Position numbers and translations under genes: made by a program. The notes beneath the pieces were generated by a model, which saw only the letters and a program-made list of their open reading frames with translations, was not told where the DNA came from and searched no databases. Positions 1 to 16,198 of a stretch of DNA of 24,003 nt are shown piece by piece. Each line of letters starts with the position of its first letter. Within the stretch, counting starts at the first letter, position 1. The stretch is from Paulinella micropora (taxonomy: Eukaryota; Cercozoa; Imbricatea; Euglyphida), in the NCBI GenBank assembly GCA_009731375.1, contig BJOX01000084.1, forward strand, positions 441,773 to 465,775. Reading direction: 5' to 3'.

Positions 1-254
1 TTTCTTTCTTGTTCATTTTCCATAGTCGCTTGGGTCCTCCTCGCAGTTTTCCAATGCACGCGCGACGAAACAAGCTACGAAATCATCCCTCTAGACTCCC
101 CCGCGCTCACCGCATCACTCAGCGCAAACAACAGCCGCCGAGCGAGCTTTGAGTTAGATAACCCCAAACGCTCTCTCTCACCTATTTCTAACCAGACCTA
201 CCACAAACCCCCACGCGTGCCCTCACCCAACTACGGGGCTATCAACAATTGAGT

Positions 255-255
<1 letters not shown>
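1..255. other. Unique AT/GC-mixed sequence, no gene seen
   Basis: No open frame of note, no repeat structure and no recognisable RNA gene were seen before the first microsatellite. Confidence 0.5.
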
Positions 256-324
<69 letters not shown>

Positions 325-355
325 GCTACTACTACTACTACTACTACTACTGCTA
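256..355. repeat. (ACT)n microsatellite
   Basis: About 100 bp of trinucleotide repeat with two TGC interruptions. The poly-tyrosine frame through it is an artefact of the repeat. Confidence 0.95.
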
Positions 356-399
356 CCCCTTATTGTTTTCTCCTTTCTTGTCTTTTCCTTTCCACATCA

Positions 400-414
400 T
401 ATATATATACATAC

Positions 415-459
<45 letters not shown>
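400..459. repeat. (AT)n followed by (AG)n microsatellite
   Basis: An imperfect AT/ATAC stretch runs to 430 and is followed directly by uninterrupted AG dinucleotides. Confidence 0.9.
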
Positions 460-462
<3 letters not shown>

Positions 463-494
463 GTCGTTTACAAGTTTGATTTCAACTTCGTCCT

Positions 495-599
<105 letters not shown>

Positions 600-659
600 T
601 TACACAACACACGCACACACGCAAGCACAACTTGAACAACAACACACGCATACGGCCCC

Positions 660-1026
660 AACAGCACTAGCTAAATTCAAATGGCAAAATCCGACCGCTT
701 GAGATGATTTTTCTTGTTCATTCAGTGAACATATGCGAAAATGTCAATACCTGATACAATTCAAGCTGAAGAGGCAACGCCGGGCGATTCAAAGCAAAAT
801 TTCGCTCAGTCTGAGCAGCAGTAGTACGTGTAAATGACTGTTATCAATATTATTAATACCCGCACATGACTGACCAGGCCGCAAGACTGTCACTACTACA
901 CTTATTATTTTTACGCAACCACTGTTATAATTGCATACTTGCCACCCATAGAGCTGATTGGGAAGCCGAAGACATAAAATGGAAGTCTGCGGAGAGTAGT
1001 ATTAATCATACAAACTTGAAAGTCAA
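660..1026. other. Unique sequence, no gene seen
   Basis: Only short frames without recognisable protein character are present on either strand. Confidence 0.45.
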
Positions 1027-1239
1027 GTGTCCAACGCAAAGCACAACAGCAAAAGACGCAAGGGGACGCCACTGAAGGTGCCTCTTCCAAGATGGCTGCA
1101 CTCCTAACTGGCGGTGGCATACACTGGCAAGTTCCCTCGCCAAAGAATTCTCAACAGAAAAGCTTCAAAATGGGTGGCAACATCAACCGCAGAGTCAAGA
1201 TCCTCTGACTTACTACTACTGCCACCGTAAATTTAAAGT
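1027..1239 (+). repeat. Diverged dispersed duplication, copy 1
   Basis: This segment reappears at 1334-1593. Shared blocks, in order, include AGACGCAAGGGGACGCC, CCTCTTCCAAGATGGCT, AATGGGTGGCAACATCAAC, GATCCTCTGACTTAC and GTAAATTTAAAGT. The copies differ by several small indels, copy 1 being shorter, which points to an old duplication. No protein-coding sense was seen in either copy. Confidence 0.8.
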
Positions 1240-1333
1240 CGTATTCTGCTCTCTATCGGTCCTTACCGTCACGGTGTTACAGCTCTGAGCTCTATGTCTT
1301 CAGCAACTGCTAAAGCTAGACCTGTCATCCCGC

Positions 1334-1593
1334 GTGTCAAACGCAAACGCGGCACAACCGTGACAGCAAAAGACGCAAGGGGACGCCACTGAAGGCACAG
1401 TGCCTCTTCCAAGATGGCTCAGGCTGCCAACTGCACTCCTAACTGGCATATACGTTTCCTCGCCAAAGAAATCTCAACACAAGTTGAAGCTCCAAAATGG
1501 GTGGCAACATCAACAGCAGAGCCTCAGCTGTCGTCAAGTCCGATCCTCTGACTTACAGTCTATTAATATTACTGCGGCCGGTAAATTTAAAGT
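1334..1593 (+). repeat. Diverged dispersed duplication, copy 2
   Basis: This is the longer partner of 1027-1239, with the same blocks in the same order and extra inserts of a few to about 20 bp. It ends in AT-rich sequence containing TATTAATATTACTG, a motif that also borders the foldback element near 16788. Confidence 0.8.
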
Positions 1594-2846
1594 TCCAGTT
1601 TCACTTGAAACTGAAACTTGAGACTCAGGCGCAGAAAAAAATGAATGTCAACTCCGTGGCATGACATCGGGAGTCATCTTGATGATCAATCCATGACCAT
1701 CGACTATTACCATATGTTTACATATGCTCAGTCACTATTAATATAGTGCAGTGTCAATCAGTAGTAAATAATCATTGTAGGGCCCGCTCGGCGGTATGCA
1801 ACTGATACTATTAATATTATAAACCCCGCTGCATGATCGGATCTCCGACCCCGCTGCATGATCGGATCTCCGCATGACCTCAGTCAATGATGGCGCGGCC
1901 ACGATATTAACAAATACGAAACGATCACTGTGACTGTCACAGTGCATCAACGATGATATTCATTATTGACTCATGATTCAATTTTTTCATGATTCCCTTT
2001 TGAGTCAGTAGGTCCTAAGCCTGGAAATATTAATGATATTATTCAAGGCAGTAATTTATGTGAAATATTGTGTTAATAAATAATTATTTAGTTTGAACTG
2101 TCACCCGATACTGACAAACGTATGATATATAGCGAACAAAAAGAGATGCATTCCAAGCCTGAGTTTGACTACTATTTACCTAGGGTAAATACTACATCAA
2201 CTGTATTAACATCAATATCATCCTGACTACGGTCACGGTTATATTTGGTGCAATCATTATACTATCACTGAATACTGGGTGTAATAGTGCCGTGTCTGTG
2301 CTTTCTCCATTATCACATCACAGTATCAGCATCGGCGCCGCTGAATGCGGACAATGGCGAAGAGTGAGATCCTACTAACATTAATAAGAATCAATATCAG
2401 TTCAGTGAACAGCTCTCCCGTTACCTATTAATTTATCCACCGCCTATGTGATCAAAAGTCTCTGAATTAATTTGTGGCTTGACGTGCGTGTTTGCAGCAT
2501 GTGCCGTAGTCTATTGCGAAGGGCATGCAAGTGGCAAATTTTCCAACTTTGATCTCGTTCTCCTCGGTCGATTCTGATGCAAAAACCGTGCTCAAGCTAT
2601 CGTTGTAAAGATCATAAACACGACTTTCAAACGGCATGCTCGGAATTCGATAGGCGCACCTGGGTCGTTTCACGAAAACTGCGAAGGTCTGCGGTCGTTG
2701 CGGCCCATAGGAGAAGGTACGTACGTCATGTCTTTATTCCAAATCTCCCGCTGGCACGTGGGACAGTGCCTGTGAAGAAGCACAGCAAGACGGTTCCTCT
2801 AAGCTACCTACCCGACTAGGGTAAATTGCAGATGTAAATGCGTGCA
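1594..2846. other. AT-rich non-coding stretch
   Basis: Palindromic TTAATATT-type motifs recur here (for example near 1738, 1810, 2030 and 2380). The frames are short and unconvincing. Apart from the 25-bp tandem duplication at 1823-1872, nothing specific can be named. Confidence 0.5.
1823..1872 (+). repeat. 25-bp perfect tandem duplication
   Basis: A 25-bp unit starting ACCCCGCTGCATG and ending GATCTCCG occurs twice head to tail without a mismatch, so the duplication is recent. Confidence 0.95.
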
Positions 2847-2894
2847 GGATGGATGGATGGATGGATGGATGGATGGATGGATGGATGGATGGAT
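2847..2894. repeat. (GGAT)12 microsatellite
   Basis: Twelve uninterrupted GGAT units lie just before an assembly gap. Confidence 0.95.
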
Positions 2895-2910
2895 AGTATG
2901 GCAGTCGGGT

Positions 2911-3530
2911 NNNNNNNNNNNNNNNNNNNNNNNNNNNNNNNNNNNNNNNNNNNNNNNNNNNNNNNNNNNNNNNNNNNNNNNNNNNNNNNNNNNNNNNNNN
3001 NNNNNNNNNNNNNNNNNNNNNNNNNNNNNNNNNNNNNNNNNNNNNNNNNNNNNNNNNNNNNNNNNNNNNNNNNNNNNNNNNNNNNNNNNNNNNNNNNNNN
3101 NNNNNNNNNNNNNNNNNNNNNNNNNNNNNNNNNNNNNNNNNNNNNNNNNNNNNNNNNNNNNNNNNNNNNNNNNNNNNNNNNNNNNNNNNNNNNNNNNNNN
3201 NNNNNNNNNNNNNNNNNNNNNNNNNNNNNNNNNNNNNNNNNNNNNNNNNNNNNNNNNNNNNNNNNNNNNNNNNNNNNNNNNNNNNNNNNNNNNNNNNNNN
3301 NNNNNNNNNNNNNNNNNNNNNNNNNNNNNNNNNNNNNNNNNNNNNNNNNNNNNNNNNNNNNNNNNNNNNNNNNNNNNNNNNNNNNNNNNNNNNNNNNNNN
3401 NNNNNNNNNNNNNNNNNNNNNNNNNNNNNNNNNNNNNNNNNNNNNNNNNNNNNNNNNNNNNNNNNNNNNNNNNNNNNNNNNNNNNNNNNNNNNNNNNNNN
3501 NNNNNNNNNNNNNNNNNNNNNNNNNNNNNN
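2911..3530. other. Assembly gap (620 N)
   Basis: A run of N. Frames that cross it have no meaning. Confidence 1.
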
Positions 3531-6188
<2,658 letters not shown>

Positions 6189-6271
6189 GGCTGGCCATAT
6201 TGAAGTCGAGACAAGAACAGGGGGCCAGTTGAGGCGATGTGGGAGACAGAAACCTGTAACAATAATGATGG

Positions 6272-6290
6272 TACTACTACGACTACTACG

Positions 6291-6338
<48 letters not shown>
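6272..6338. repeat. (TAC)n microsatellite
   Basis: A triplet array with two early TACG interruptions, bordering the segment that leads into the inverted repeat. Confidence 0.95.
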
Positions 6339-6339
<1 letters not shown>

Positions 6340-6545
6340 TTAATACTATATCTGAGGCGTACTGATGCAGCTAATGGCATATCCTCAACGGACATAAGCC
6401 TCCAATACCCTTGTTCGAGGTCCTCCACCCCCCCGTGTCAGTCTCTCGCCTGATGATCGGGGCCACCGATGGAGCTCCTGAGGGCAAGACTGCACTAAGC
6501 CGAGGTTATTCCGCAGTCCCAGCAACCTCTTGCAAGACGTCACCG

Positions 6546-6754
6546 AATGTGCAAGTGCATACACCAAGCGCGGTTGCTAGAGCTGCCTCGAAACCCCACC
6601 CATAACAATCTGGTGTCTGCTGGGTCCTGGGCTATCAACCAGCATATGCGGAGTTTAAGATCTTTTACGCGCGCAACGACCCTCCTCCCCAGCATCTACC
6701 ACCAAAGGGTTATGAGTTGGCGTCACAGTTTAACGCCTTGAGGCCATTGGGCTG
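6546..6754 (+). repeat. Left arm of a 209-bp inverted repeat
   Basis: The reverse complement of this arm is found at 8062-8270 with the same length and only about two differences seen by eye. The arms enclose about 1.3 kb of AAT, AGT and CAA repeats. The right arm runs straight into an assembly gap, so the true repeat may be longer. Recognisable patches are CCGCATATGCTGG and CCCAGGACCCAGCAGAC (minus sense). No protein family was recognised in either strand. Confidence 0.9.
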
Positions 6755-6763
6755 ACTACTACT

Positions 6764-6765
6764 AC

Positions 6766-6802
<37 letters not shown>

Positions 6803-6848
6803 CGTAGTAGTAGTAGTAGTACTGCTGCTTCTGCTGCTACAAAACAAT

Positions 6849-6915
<67 letters not shown>

Positions 6916-6948
6916 TCTTGTCATTGGTCTCAGTTTTTATGTAAATTC

Positions 6949-6987
<39 letters not shown>

Positions 6988-7049
6988 AACAATAACAATA
7001 ATAACAACAACAACAACAACAACAACAATAACAACAACAACAACAACAA
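6764..7049. repeat. Mixed AAT, AGT and CAA arrays
   Basis: The order is (AAT)n at 6764-6801, (GTA)n at about 6805-6822 and (CAA)n from 6848. A short unit (about 6915-6949) ends in TAAATTCAACAAC, and more (CAA)n and (AACAAT)n runs follow up to 7049. From 6848 on, all arrays are CAA on the plus strand. Confidence 0.9.
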
Positions 7050-7320
7050 GTCCGTTAGCCACACACACCATCTTGCCACCATCTTGCACTTTAATCATTT
7101 TGTTTGAAATTTTATTATTATTATTAAATTGAACAACAACAACAACAACAACAACAACTTTTAATCATTTTGTTTAAATTTTATAATTAAACAACAACAA
7201 CAACAACAACAACAACAGCATCAACAACGTCAACAACAAACAACAACAACAACAACAACAACATTAACAACAACAACAACAACAACAACAACGACAACAA
7301 CGACAACAACGACAACAACG

Positions 7321-7369
<49 letters not shown>

Positions 7370-7406
7370 AAACAACAACAAGTTTAACATTGTATTCTAA
7401 TAAAAT

Positions 7407-7458
<52 letters not shown>

Positions 7459-7499
7459 CTAGCCATACTCCAACTAGGTATTGAATATTAATTCAATTG

Positions 7500-7534
<35 letters not shown>

Positions 7535-7668
7535 CTACAACAACTACACCACCGGTGATGTGAGTGGCATTTTATATTGTATTTAATTTGGTCGATAACC
7601 ACACTACAACAACAACAGCAACAACAGCATTAATCAGTTTATTTAACATTATTATTATTATTAAATTG

Positions 7669-7699
<31 letters not shown>

Positions 7700-7763
7700 T
7701 CATCATCATCATCATCTTGCATTTTAATCACTTTGTTCAAATTTTATTATTATAATTAAATTG

Positions 7764-7801
<38 letters not shown>

Positions 7802-7831
7802 GAACAACAAGAACAACAACAACAACAACAA
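7050..7831 (+). repeat. CAA cluster 1: short 3'-end units separated by (CAA)n
   Basis: Units of about 30-85 bp alternate with (CAA)n arrays. Examples lie near 7050-7132, 7156-7189, 7459-7500, 7627-7669 and 7714-7765. Most contain a GCCACACACCATCTTGC-like or TTTAATCATTTTGTTT-like segment and end in ATTAAATTGAACAAC. I read them as very short, 5'-truncated copies of one retrotransposon 3' end (see 8932-11486). This reading is inference; the repeat pattern is directly visible. Confidence 0.75.
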
Positions 7832-7899
7832 CTTGTCTTTAAGTGGGTTTAAGGCCATGCACCATCATGCCACTGGTTTAATTACTGTAATTAAATTTA
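7832..7899 (+). repeat. 3'-end unit with CAA tail, copy A
   Basis: It contains CTTGTCTTTAAGTGGGTTT, CATGCACCATCATGCCACTGG and the stem-loop TTTAATTA-CTG-TAATTAAA, followed directly by (CAA)n. It matches the unit at the 3' end of the truncated non-LTR element (11396-11486). The array behind it changes to (ATT)n at about 7941-7986. Confidence 0.85.
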
Positions 7900-7941
7900 C
7901 AACAACAACAACAAAAACAACAACAACAACAACAACAACAA

Positions 7942-7987
<46 letters not shown>

Positions 7988-8061
7988 TTGGAGTGTTGAC
8001 TGTGACATATTTGAGGGAAATCCCGATGAAAAAACCTAGTCACACTTGCTAAACAGAGTTC

Positions 8062-8270
8062 CAGCCCAATTGCCTCAAGGCGTTAAACTGTGATGCCAAC
8101 TCATAACCCTTTGGTGGTAGATGCTGGGGAGGAGGGTCGTTGCGCGCGTAAAAGATCTTAAACTCCGCATATGCTGGTTGATAGCCCAGGACCCAGCAGA
8201 CACCAGATTGTTATGGGTGGGGTTTCGAGGCAGCTCTAGCAACCGCGCTTGGTGTATGCACTTGCACATT
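8062..8270 (-). repeat. Right arm of the 209-bp inverted repeat
   Basis: Inverted partner of 6546-6754. It stops at the N run that begins at 8271, so its outer end is not visible. Confidence 0.9.
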
Positions 8271-8570
8271 NNNNNNNNNNNNNNNNNNNNNNNNNNNNNN
8301 NNNNNNNNNNNNNNNNNNNNNNNNNNNNNNNNNNNNNNNNNNNNNNNNNNNNNNNNNNNNNNNNNNNNNNNNNNNNNNNNNNNNNNNNNNNNNNNNNNNN
8401 NNNNNNNNNNNNNNNNNNNNNNNNNNNNNNNNNNNNNNNNNNNNNNNNNNNNNNNNNNNNNNNNNNNNNNNNNNNNNNNNNNNNNNNNNNNNNNNNNNNN
8501 NNNNNNNNNNNNNNNNNNNNNNNNNNNNNNNNNNNNNNNNNNNNNNNNNNNNNNNNNNNNNNNNNNNNNN
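8271..8570. other. Assembly gap (300 N)
   Basis: A run of N directly adjoining the right arm of the inverted repeat. Confidence 1.
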
Positions 8571-8746
8571 CTGCCCTTGCGGGGGTGTCATTAGAGCTTA
8601 TCGTCAATTCTTCGTACTCCCCTCACGGGTGAGACGATGGAGGCGCATGTGCAGAAATGCATCAGCCATTGACAGAGAAGCACTATTATTATCATTATTA
8701 TTATTATTATTATTAAATTGAACAACAACAACAACAACAACAACAA

Positions 8747-8788
<42 letters not shown>

Positions 8789-8789
8789 C
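8571..8789 (+). repeat. Unit ending in (ATT)n-ATTAAATTG plus (CAA)n
   Basis: About 110 bp of sequence not seen elsewhere in the window is followed by (ATT)n, the shared terminal ATTAAATTGAACAAC and a (CAA)n array with one AAA interruption. Confidence 0.7.
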
Positions 8790-8896
8790 GAGTCGGCTGG
8801 GGATGATTAGACGTCTATCACCTGTCTTTAAGTGGGTTTGAAGGCCGTTAGCCATGCACCATCATGCCATTGGTTTAAATTACTCTAATTAAATTT

Positions 8897-8897
<1 letters not shown>
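8790..8897 (+). repeat. 3'-end unit with CAA tail, copy B
   Basis: This is the longest short copy. It starts GAGTCGGCTGGGGATGATTAG and passes through TCTTTAAGTGGGTTTG and CATGCACCATCATGCCA to ATTAAATTTAACAAC. Its (CAA)n tail ends at 8931, exactly where the coding part of the non-LTR element begins. Confidence 0.85.
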
Positions 8898-8931
<34 letters not shown>

Positions 8932-9345
8932 CTTACGACACGCTTTCACCTCCCACCCTTCACTTCCCTACCCGCCTTGGCACAATACACACTAGCCTTG
9001 CCAGGCAGATATGGTATGTGTGGTCTAGGATGTACGAAGGCCGTCGTTCCAGCAGCTTTTCTATTATCTCTCCTTCAAGCTATTGTTGTAGGTGCCGTAG
9101 AAGGTAGAGATCCACGTGAGCTCTACCACCTTGCGGAGAGTCCGGAGGAGCTCTACGATGGCATACCAACCATCCTAAGCTTGACTAGACGCGCGCTTAT
9201 ATATCGGGGTGTTCCAACTGACGTGATTGAGCACTTCTTCACTCTCAACACTCCTTCTCCCCGCCACCTCCAGAGAATCCTCTCCAGACACATCTGGTCG
9301 GCCCATCTGGAGGCGACCAGGACCTTGCGGAGACTGCTGGCCTAG
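8932..9345 (+). pseudogene. Non-LTR polyprotein fragment: region C-terminal to reverse transcriptase
   Basis: The open frame runs from the CAA boundary without its own start, so the polyprotein is 5'-truncated. Residues around LPGRYGMCGLGC and AAFLLSLLQA match the pattern seen in many non-LTR polyproteins just after the reverse-transcriptase thumb (LP...GGLGL......AA.L.S..QA). The frame stops with TAG at 9343-9345. A homologous-looking continuation (SARQVGARALP, FFIVPTIPEF) goes on in the next frame, so a frameshift lies near 9340. The catalytic reverse-transcriptase motifs themselves are absent. I am confident that it is retroelement-derived, less so of the exact clade. Confidence 0.6.
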
Positions 9346-9459
9346 CCAGCACAGCCCTCCTCTCCTCTCTGCCCGTCAAGTGGGTGCTCGTGCACTCCCT
9401 TTCTTCATTGTGCCCACCATCCCTGAATTCACTCTCTCTCTCTGATGCTGAATTCAGGG
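9346..9459 (+). pseudogene. Non-LTR polyprotein fragment continued (frameshifted at a CT repeat)
   Basis: The frame carries SARQVGARALP and VPTIPEFTLS and then stops in an (CT)5-type run at 9429-9442. The neighbouring frame continues with LSDAEFRAA, the expected next conserved block of this polyprotein type. A change in CT copy number, a dinucleotide, is a simple cause of the shift. The frame then passes into foreign Copia sequence. Confidence 0.5.
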
Positions 9460-9615
9460 CCGCAAAAGAGTTGAAGGCAGGAATGGATAAAGAGATAGAG
9501 GCTCTAAAGTCCTTTAACACTTACACATGGGTAGACCCCAAGGAAGCTAAAGAGAAAGGAGTAAAGGTAGTGAGACTTACATGGGTACATAAAGTTAAGC
9601 TAGACGAAAAGGACG
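9460..9615 (+). mobile_element. Copia reverse-transcriptase fragment inserted in the non-LTR element
   Basis: The frame reads M-DKEIEALKSFNTYTWVD, then VRLTWVHKVKLDEKD. This is the N-terminal block of Copia-type reverse transcriptase (EL.AL..N.TW.LV....K.I...WV.K.K.D). Only about 50 residues are present, with no YVDD region. The flanking sequence belongs to the non-LTR polyprotein on both sides (LSDAEFRAA before, LTRIPGLPCLD after). The piece is preceded by a pyrimidine tract and TTCAG and followed by GTAAGT, so it looks like an exon, although this may be chance. Confidence 0.6.
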
Positions 9616-9619
9616 TAAG

Positions 9620-10333
9620 TTCATTAAGTCCATACTCACTCGCATTCCAGGTCTTCCGTGTCTAGACATCCCCGAGACTGGCATACCGTGCTATACGTGT
9701 AATCTTGTCCTTACACGCGAATCTCATGTGCGCCATTATATCGCGCGCTCATGTTCTGCGGCTGCTGGTGCGGTCATCAGGCGACACGATGCCTATGTAC
9801 AGATGCTTGCGAGGTTCCTCCGTAGATGTGGAGCGCAAGTTGAAATTGAGCCACCTAACCTCCTCGACCACATCAACGACCGACCAGATCTCCGTGTCTG
9901 GTGGCTCTCGGGTCCGAACTGTCCTCCCAACGCGCTAATTGATGTCTCCTTTGCGACACCTACAGCTGCGTCTATTGACCGTTCAGCTTCCATAGCACCT
10001 CTTGCGGCTGCCACAGCCAGAGAGCACATCAAGAGAAGACACTATGGGCAGTTTGCGGACCAGCTCAATATCTCCTTCGTTCCCTTCGTTATCGAGCCGT
10101 CAGGTGCTCCAGGACGTGCTGCTCTGAAGTTCCTGCGCCGTATCCAAATCTACAGGGACACAATCTCTAGGGGTGCTACTGTCTACCCCTCCCGCACTCG
10201 AGCCCACCAGCAGATGGATGGAACCTTTCCCGAGTCTGGCAAAGGGCTCACGCAGTATTTCCGTAGCATCTCTGCCTTTGTTACTGCTCAAGGAAATGCA
10301 AGGATTCTCGACCACGCGCGTCAGGAATTGTGA
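9620..10333 (+). pseudogene. Zinc finger and restriction-like endonuclease of a non-LTR retrotransposon
   Basis: The frame opens within FIKSILTRIPGLPCLD, has no credible own start, and is the C-terminal end of a larger polyprotein. A zinc-binding cluster is encoded with Cys at 9689, Cys at 9698, His at 9725, His at 9734 and Cys at 9752 (C-x2-C-x8-H-x2-H-x5-C). About 30 codons later come RRHD, RPDLRVW, LIDVSF and REHIKRRHY. These fit the RHD...(R/K)PD...D...K...Y signature of the PD-(D/E)XK endonuclease that cleaves target DNA in R2/R4-type elements. The key residues are all present, so this domain could still fold, but the whole protein is not intact. The stop is TGA. Other PD-(D/E)XK-bearing retroelement classes cannot be excluded. 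Confidence 0.6.
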
Positions 10334-10363
10334 GACACATTCGAACCGATGGACTGAATCTCT

Positions 10364-10700
<337 letters not shown>

Positions 10701-10702
<2 letters not shown>

Positions 10703-11395
10703 TCCTTCTCCTCATCTGCCGCATGTGACTCCACTGTCACAGCCTCTCACCCCTTCTCTCCTGCGGGCTTCCTCACCCCGCAACTGGACGTCTTCTATGG
10801 CCCAGCTAGTGTGCTAGGGAGTGATCCTTCTTTCGCAGCCTTCCCTTCTCTTGGGTCAGCGGAGAGGGCAGCTCATTCCCTCTCCTCTCACTGTTTCCCT
10901 TGGCCCTGGTGTCACAGCCCTAGGTTCAGAAGGTGGGCCCATGATCCACTTGCAGGCTATCTTGGTGGCCATGGGGCTCTTGCCACCTCCTTGTTAACTC
11001 CTTGCCATTTCTGACCTTGAAGGTTTCTAGACAGCTCTCTCTTTCGGCCTCCAGCGCTTGTGATTAATTGCTGGTGCTTGCCTGCTTCATTCGATTTGTT
11101 CGTTTCACACGGGAGCCTCTAACTTGTTGCTCAGACTGTTTTCCATTGGCCACGGCGAGTTTCTCCTCCCCCTTCATCTCCCTCTCTCTTCCTTCTCTCC
11201 CTTTTCAGTGGACTTGCTCCTCTCTCGAGGCTTGTCTGCGCTCCTCACCGGTTTTCCTCTTCTCCCTTTTATTTTGTTGTTTTACTGTAGTGCATGCTCT
11301 TCTGCTCCTTTTCTTCTTTTTTTTTTTTTTTTGTCTTTGAGCTCTAGAGTCCTATAGTACAGTGAGACATGCTCTGGCGTCCCGTGTCGGCCGGG
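10701..11395 (+). other. Presumed 3' untranslated part of the non-LTR element
   Basis: Pyrimidine-rich sequence including a T-run at 11318-11332. The open frames are short and rich in L/S/F, without family resemblance. It links the endonuclease frame to the conserved 3' unit. Confidence 0.4.
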
Positions 11396-11486
11396 GATGA
11401 TTAGACATCTTCTTGTCTTTAAGTTGGTTTAAGGCCGTTATCCATGCACCATCATGCCACTGGTTTAATTACTGTAATTAAATTTA
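11396..11486 (+). repeat. Conserved 3'-end unit of the non-LTR element, copy C
   Basis: It starts GTCGGCCGGGGATGATTAG, contains CTTTAAG-TGGTTTAAGGCCG and CATGCACCATCATGCCACTGG, and ends with the stem-loop TTTAATTA-CTG-TAATTAAA followed by (CAA)n at 11487-11514. It matches copy B nearly end to end. Confidence 0.85.
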
Positions 11487-11514
11487 CAACAACAACAACA
11501 ACAACAACAACAAC

Positions 11515-11635
11515 GTAGCCACACACCATCTTGCATTTTATATACTTAACAACAACAACAACAACAACAACAGCCACACACCATCTTGCATGTTAAATAC
11601 TTTGTTTAAGTTTTATTATTATTATTAAATTGAGC

Positions 11636-11706
<71 letters not shown>

Positions 11707-11707
11707 C
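11515..11707 (+). repeat. CAA cluster 2: two short units and long (CAA)n
   Basis: Units near 11516-11548 and 11571-11634 share GCCACACACCATCTTGCAT. The second ends ATTAAATTGAGCAAC before a (CAA)n array of about 70 bp. Confidence 0.85.
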
Positions 11708-11760
11708 GGCCGTTATCCATGCACCATCATGCCACTGGTTTAATTACTGCAATTAAATTT

Positions 11761-11761
<1 letters not shown>
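11708..11761 (+). repeat. 3'-end unit, copy D
   Basis: A 54-bp unit with CATGCACCATCATGCCACTGG and a stem-loop with one mismatch in the stem (TTTAATTACTGCAATTAAA). It is flanked by (CAA)n on both sides. Confidence 0.85.
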
Positions 11762-11834
<73 letters not shown>

Positions 11835-11835
<1 letters not shown>

Positions 11836-11919
11836 TCTATTACTTGTCTTTAAGTGGGTTTGAAGGCCATTAGCCATGCACCATCATGCCACTGGTTTAA
11901 TTACTTTAATTAAATTTGA
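11835..11919 (+). repeat. 3'-end unit, copy E, with long CAA tail
   Basis: The full set of conserved blocks is present, with loop CTT in the stem-loop. The tail runs as (CAA)n with small interruptions to about 12091. Confidence 0.85.
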
Positions 11920-11941
11920 CAACAACAACAACAATAACAAC

Positions 11942-12022
<81 letters not shown>

Positions 12023-12044
12023 AAAAACAACTACAACAACAACT

Positions 12045-12090
<46 letters not shown>

Positions 12091-12091
12091 C

Positions 12092-12278
12092 TGGATTATT
12101 TTCCGGAAGTGGCGTATATCTGGGGGTATACACTTATGAGTCGAAAGCCACACACCAACTTGCCACTGGTTTAGTTAACATTGATTAATATTAATATTAA
12201 TTAGATTGCTCTGCAACCGTTGTATTATTATCATTAAATTTTACTAACAACAACAACAACAACAACAACACCATCACC

Positions 12279-12332
<54 letters not shown>
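12092..12332 (+). repeat. 3'-end unit variant, copy F, with CAA/CAC tail
   Basis: It contains GCCACACACCAACTTGCCACTGG-like sequence (about 12148-12170) and TTAATATTAATATTAATTAG, and ends ATTAAATTTTACTAACAAC. The tail includes a (CAC)n patch at about 12271-12292. Confidence 0.75.
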
Positions 12333-12336
<4 letters not shown>

Positions 12337-12589
12337 CGAGCAGCAGAGTCTCAGCATTATCATCGTCAATGACTCATCATCAGCATCAGCAGGGTGAAAC
12401 ACAACATGTTGAACGCAGCGCTTTTGTATTGATATTAATATAAACTTAAACTTTCATACAAATTCCACTAGAAAGGATTCCACTCCAGACACTCCGATGA
12501 ATGCCTAGTTTTAGGCTTGACAGTTTTGTGGAATGCTTAATAAAAGTGGTGCAAAAAACAAATCCCCGCGAATTTTTACTGCCGGAAAA
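12333..12589. other. Upstream intergenic sequence of the secreted-protein gene
   Basis: No gene seen. A CTTAATAAAAG stretch at 12536-12546 is AT-rich but is not a clear TATA element. Confidence 0.4.
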
Positions 12590-12629
12590 TTGGCGCGCAC
12601 GTTGGCGCGCACGTTGGCGCGACCACGTG
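12590..12629 (+). promoter_or_regulatory. Triplicated 12-bp GC motif plus E-box, probable promoter element
   Basis: TTGGCGCG occurs at 12590, 12602 and 12614, each 12 bp apart (unit TTGGCGCGCACG), followed at 12624 by the E/G-box CACGTG. The block lies about 80-120 bp upstream of the start codon at 12710. TTGGCGCG resembles the E2F/DP site TTTSGCGC. That E2F or a bHLH/bZIP factor binds here is inference from the motif alone. Confidence 0.5.
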
Positions 12630-12709
12630 GAGTTTCAAGTTCACCGCCAGTCATCTTGAAAAAGCACCGTGCGCATGTAGCAGACTTCAGACGTGGACAC
12701 AAAGACACC

Positions 12710-16198
<3,489 letters not shown>

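Noticed and set aside
2467-2819. Small frames on both strands near 2467-2819
   Set aside because: Short, overlapping on opposite strands, with no motif or splice evidence.
8121-8632. Frames of 120-157 codons across 8271-8570
   Set aside because: They consist mainly of N, and the flanks belong to the inverted repeat.
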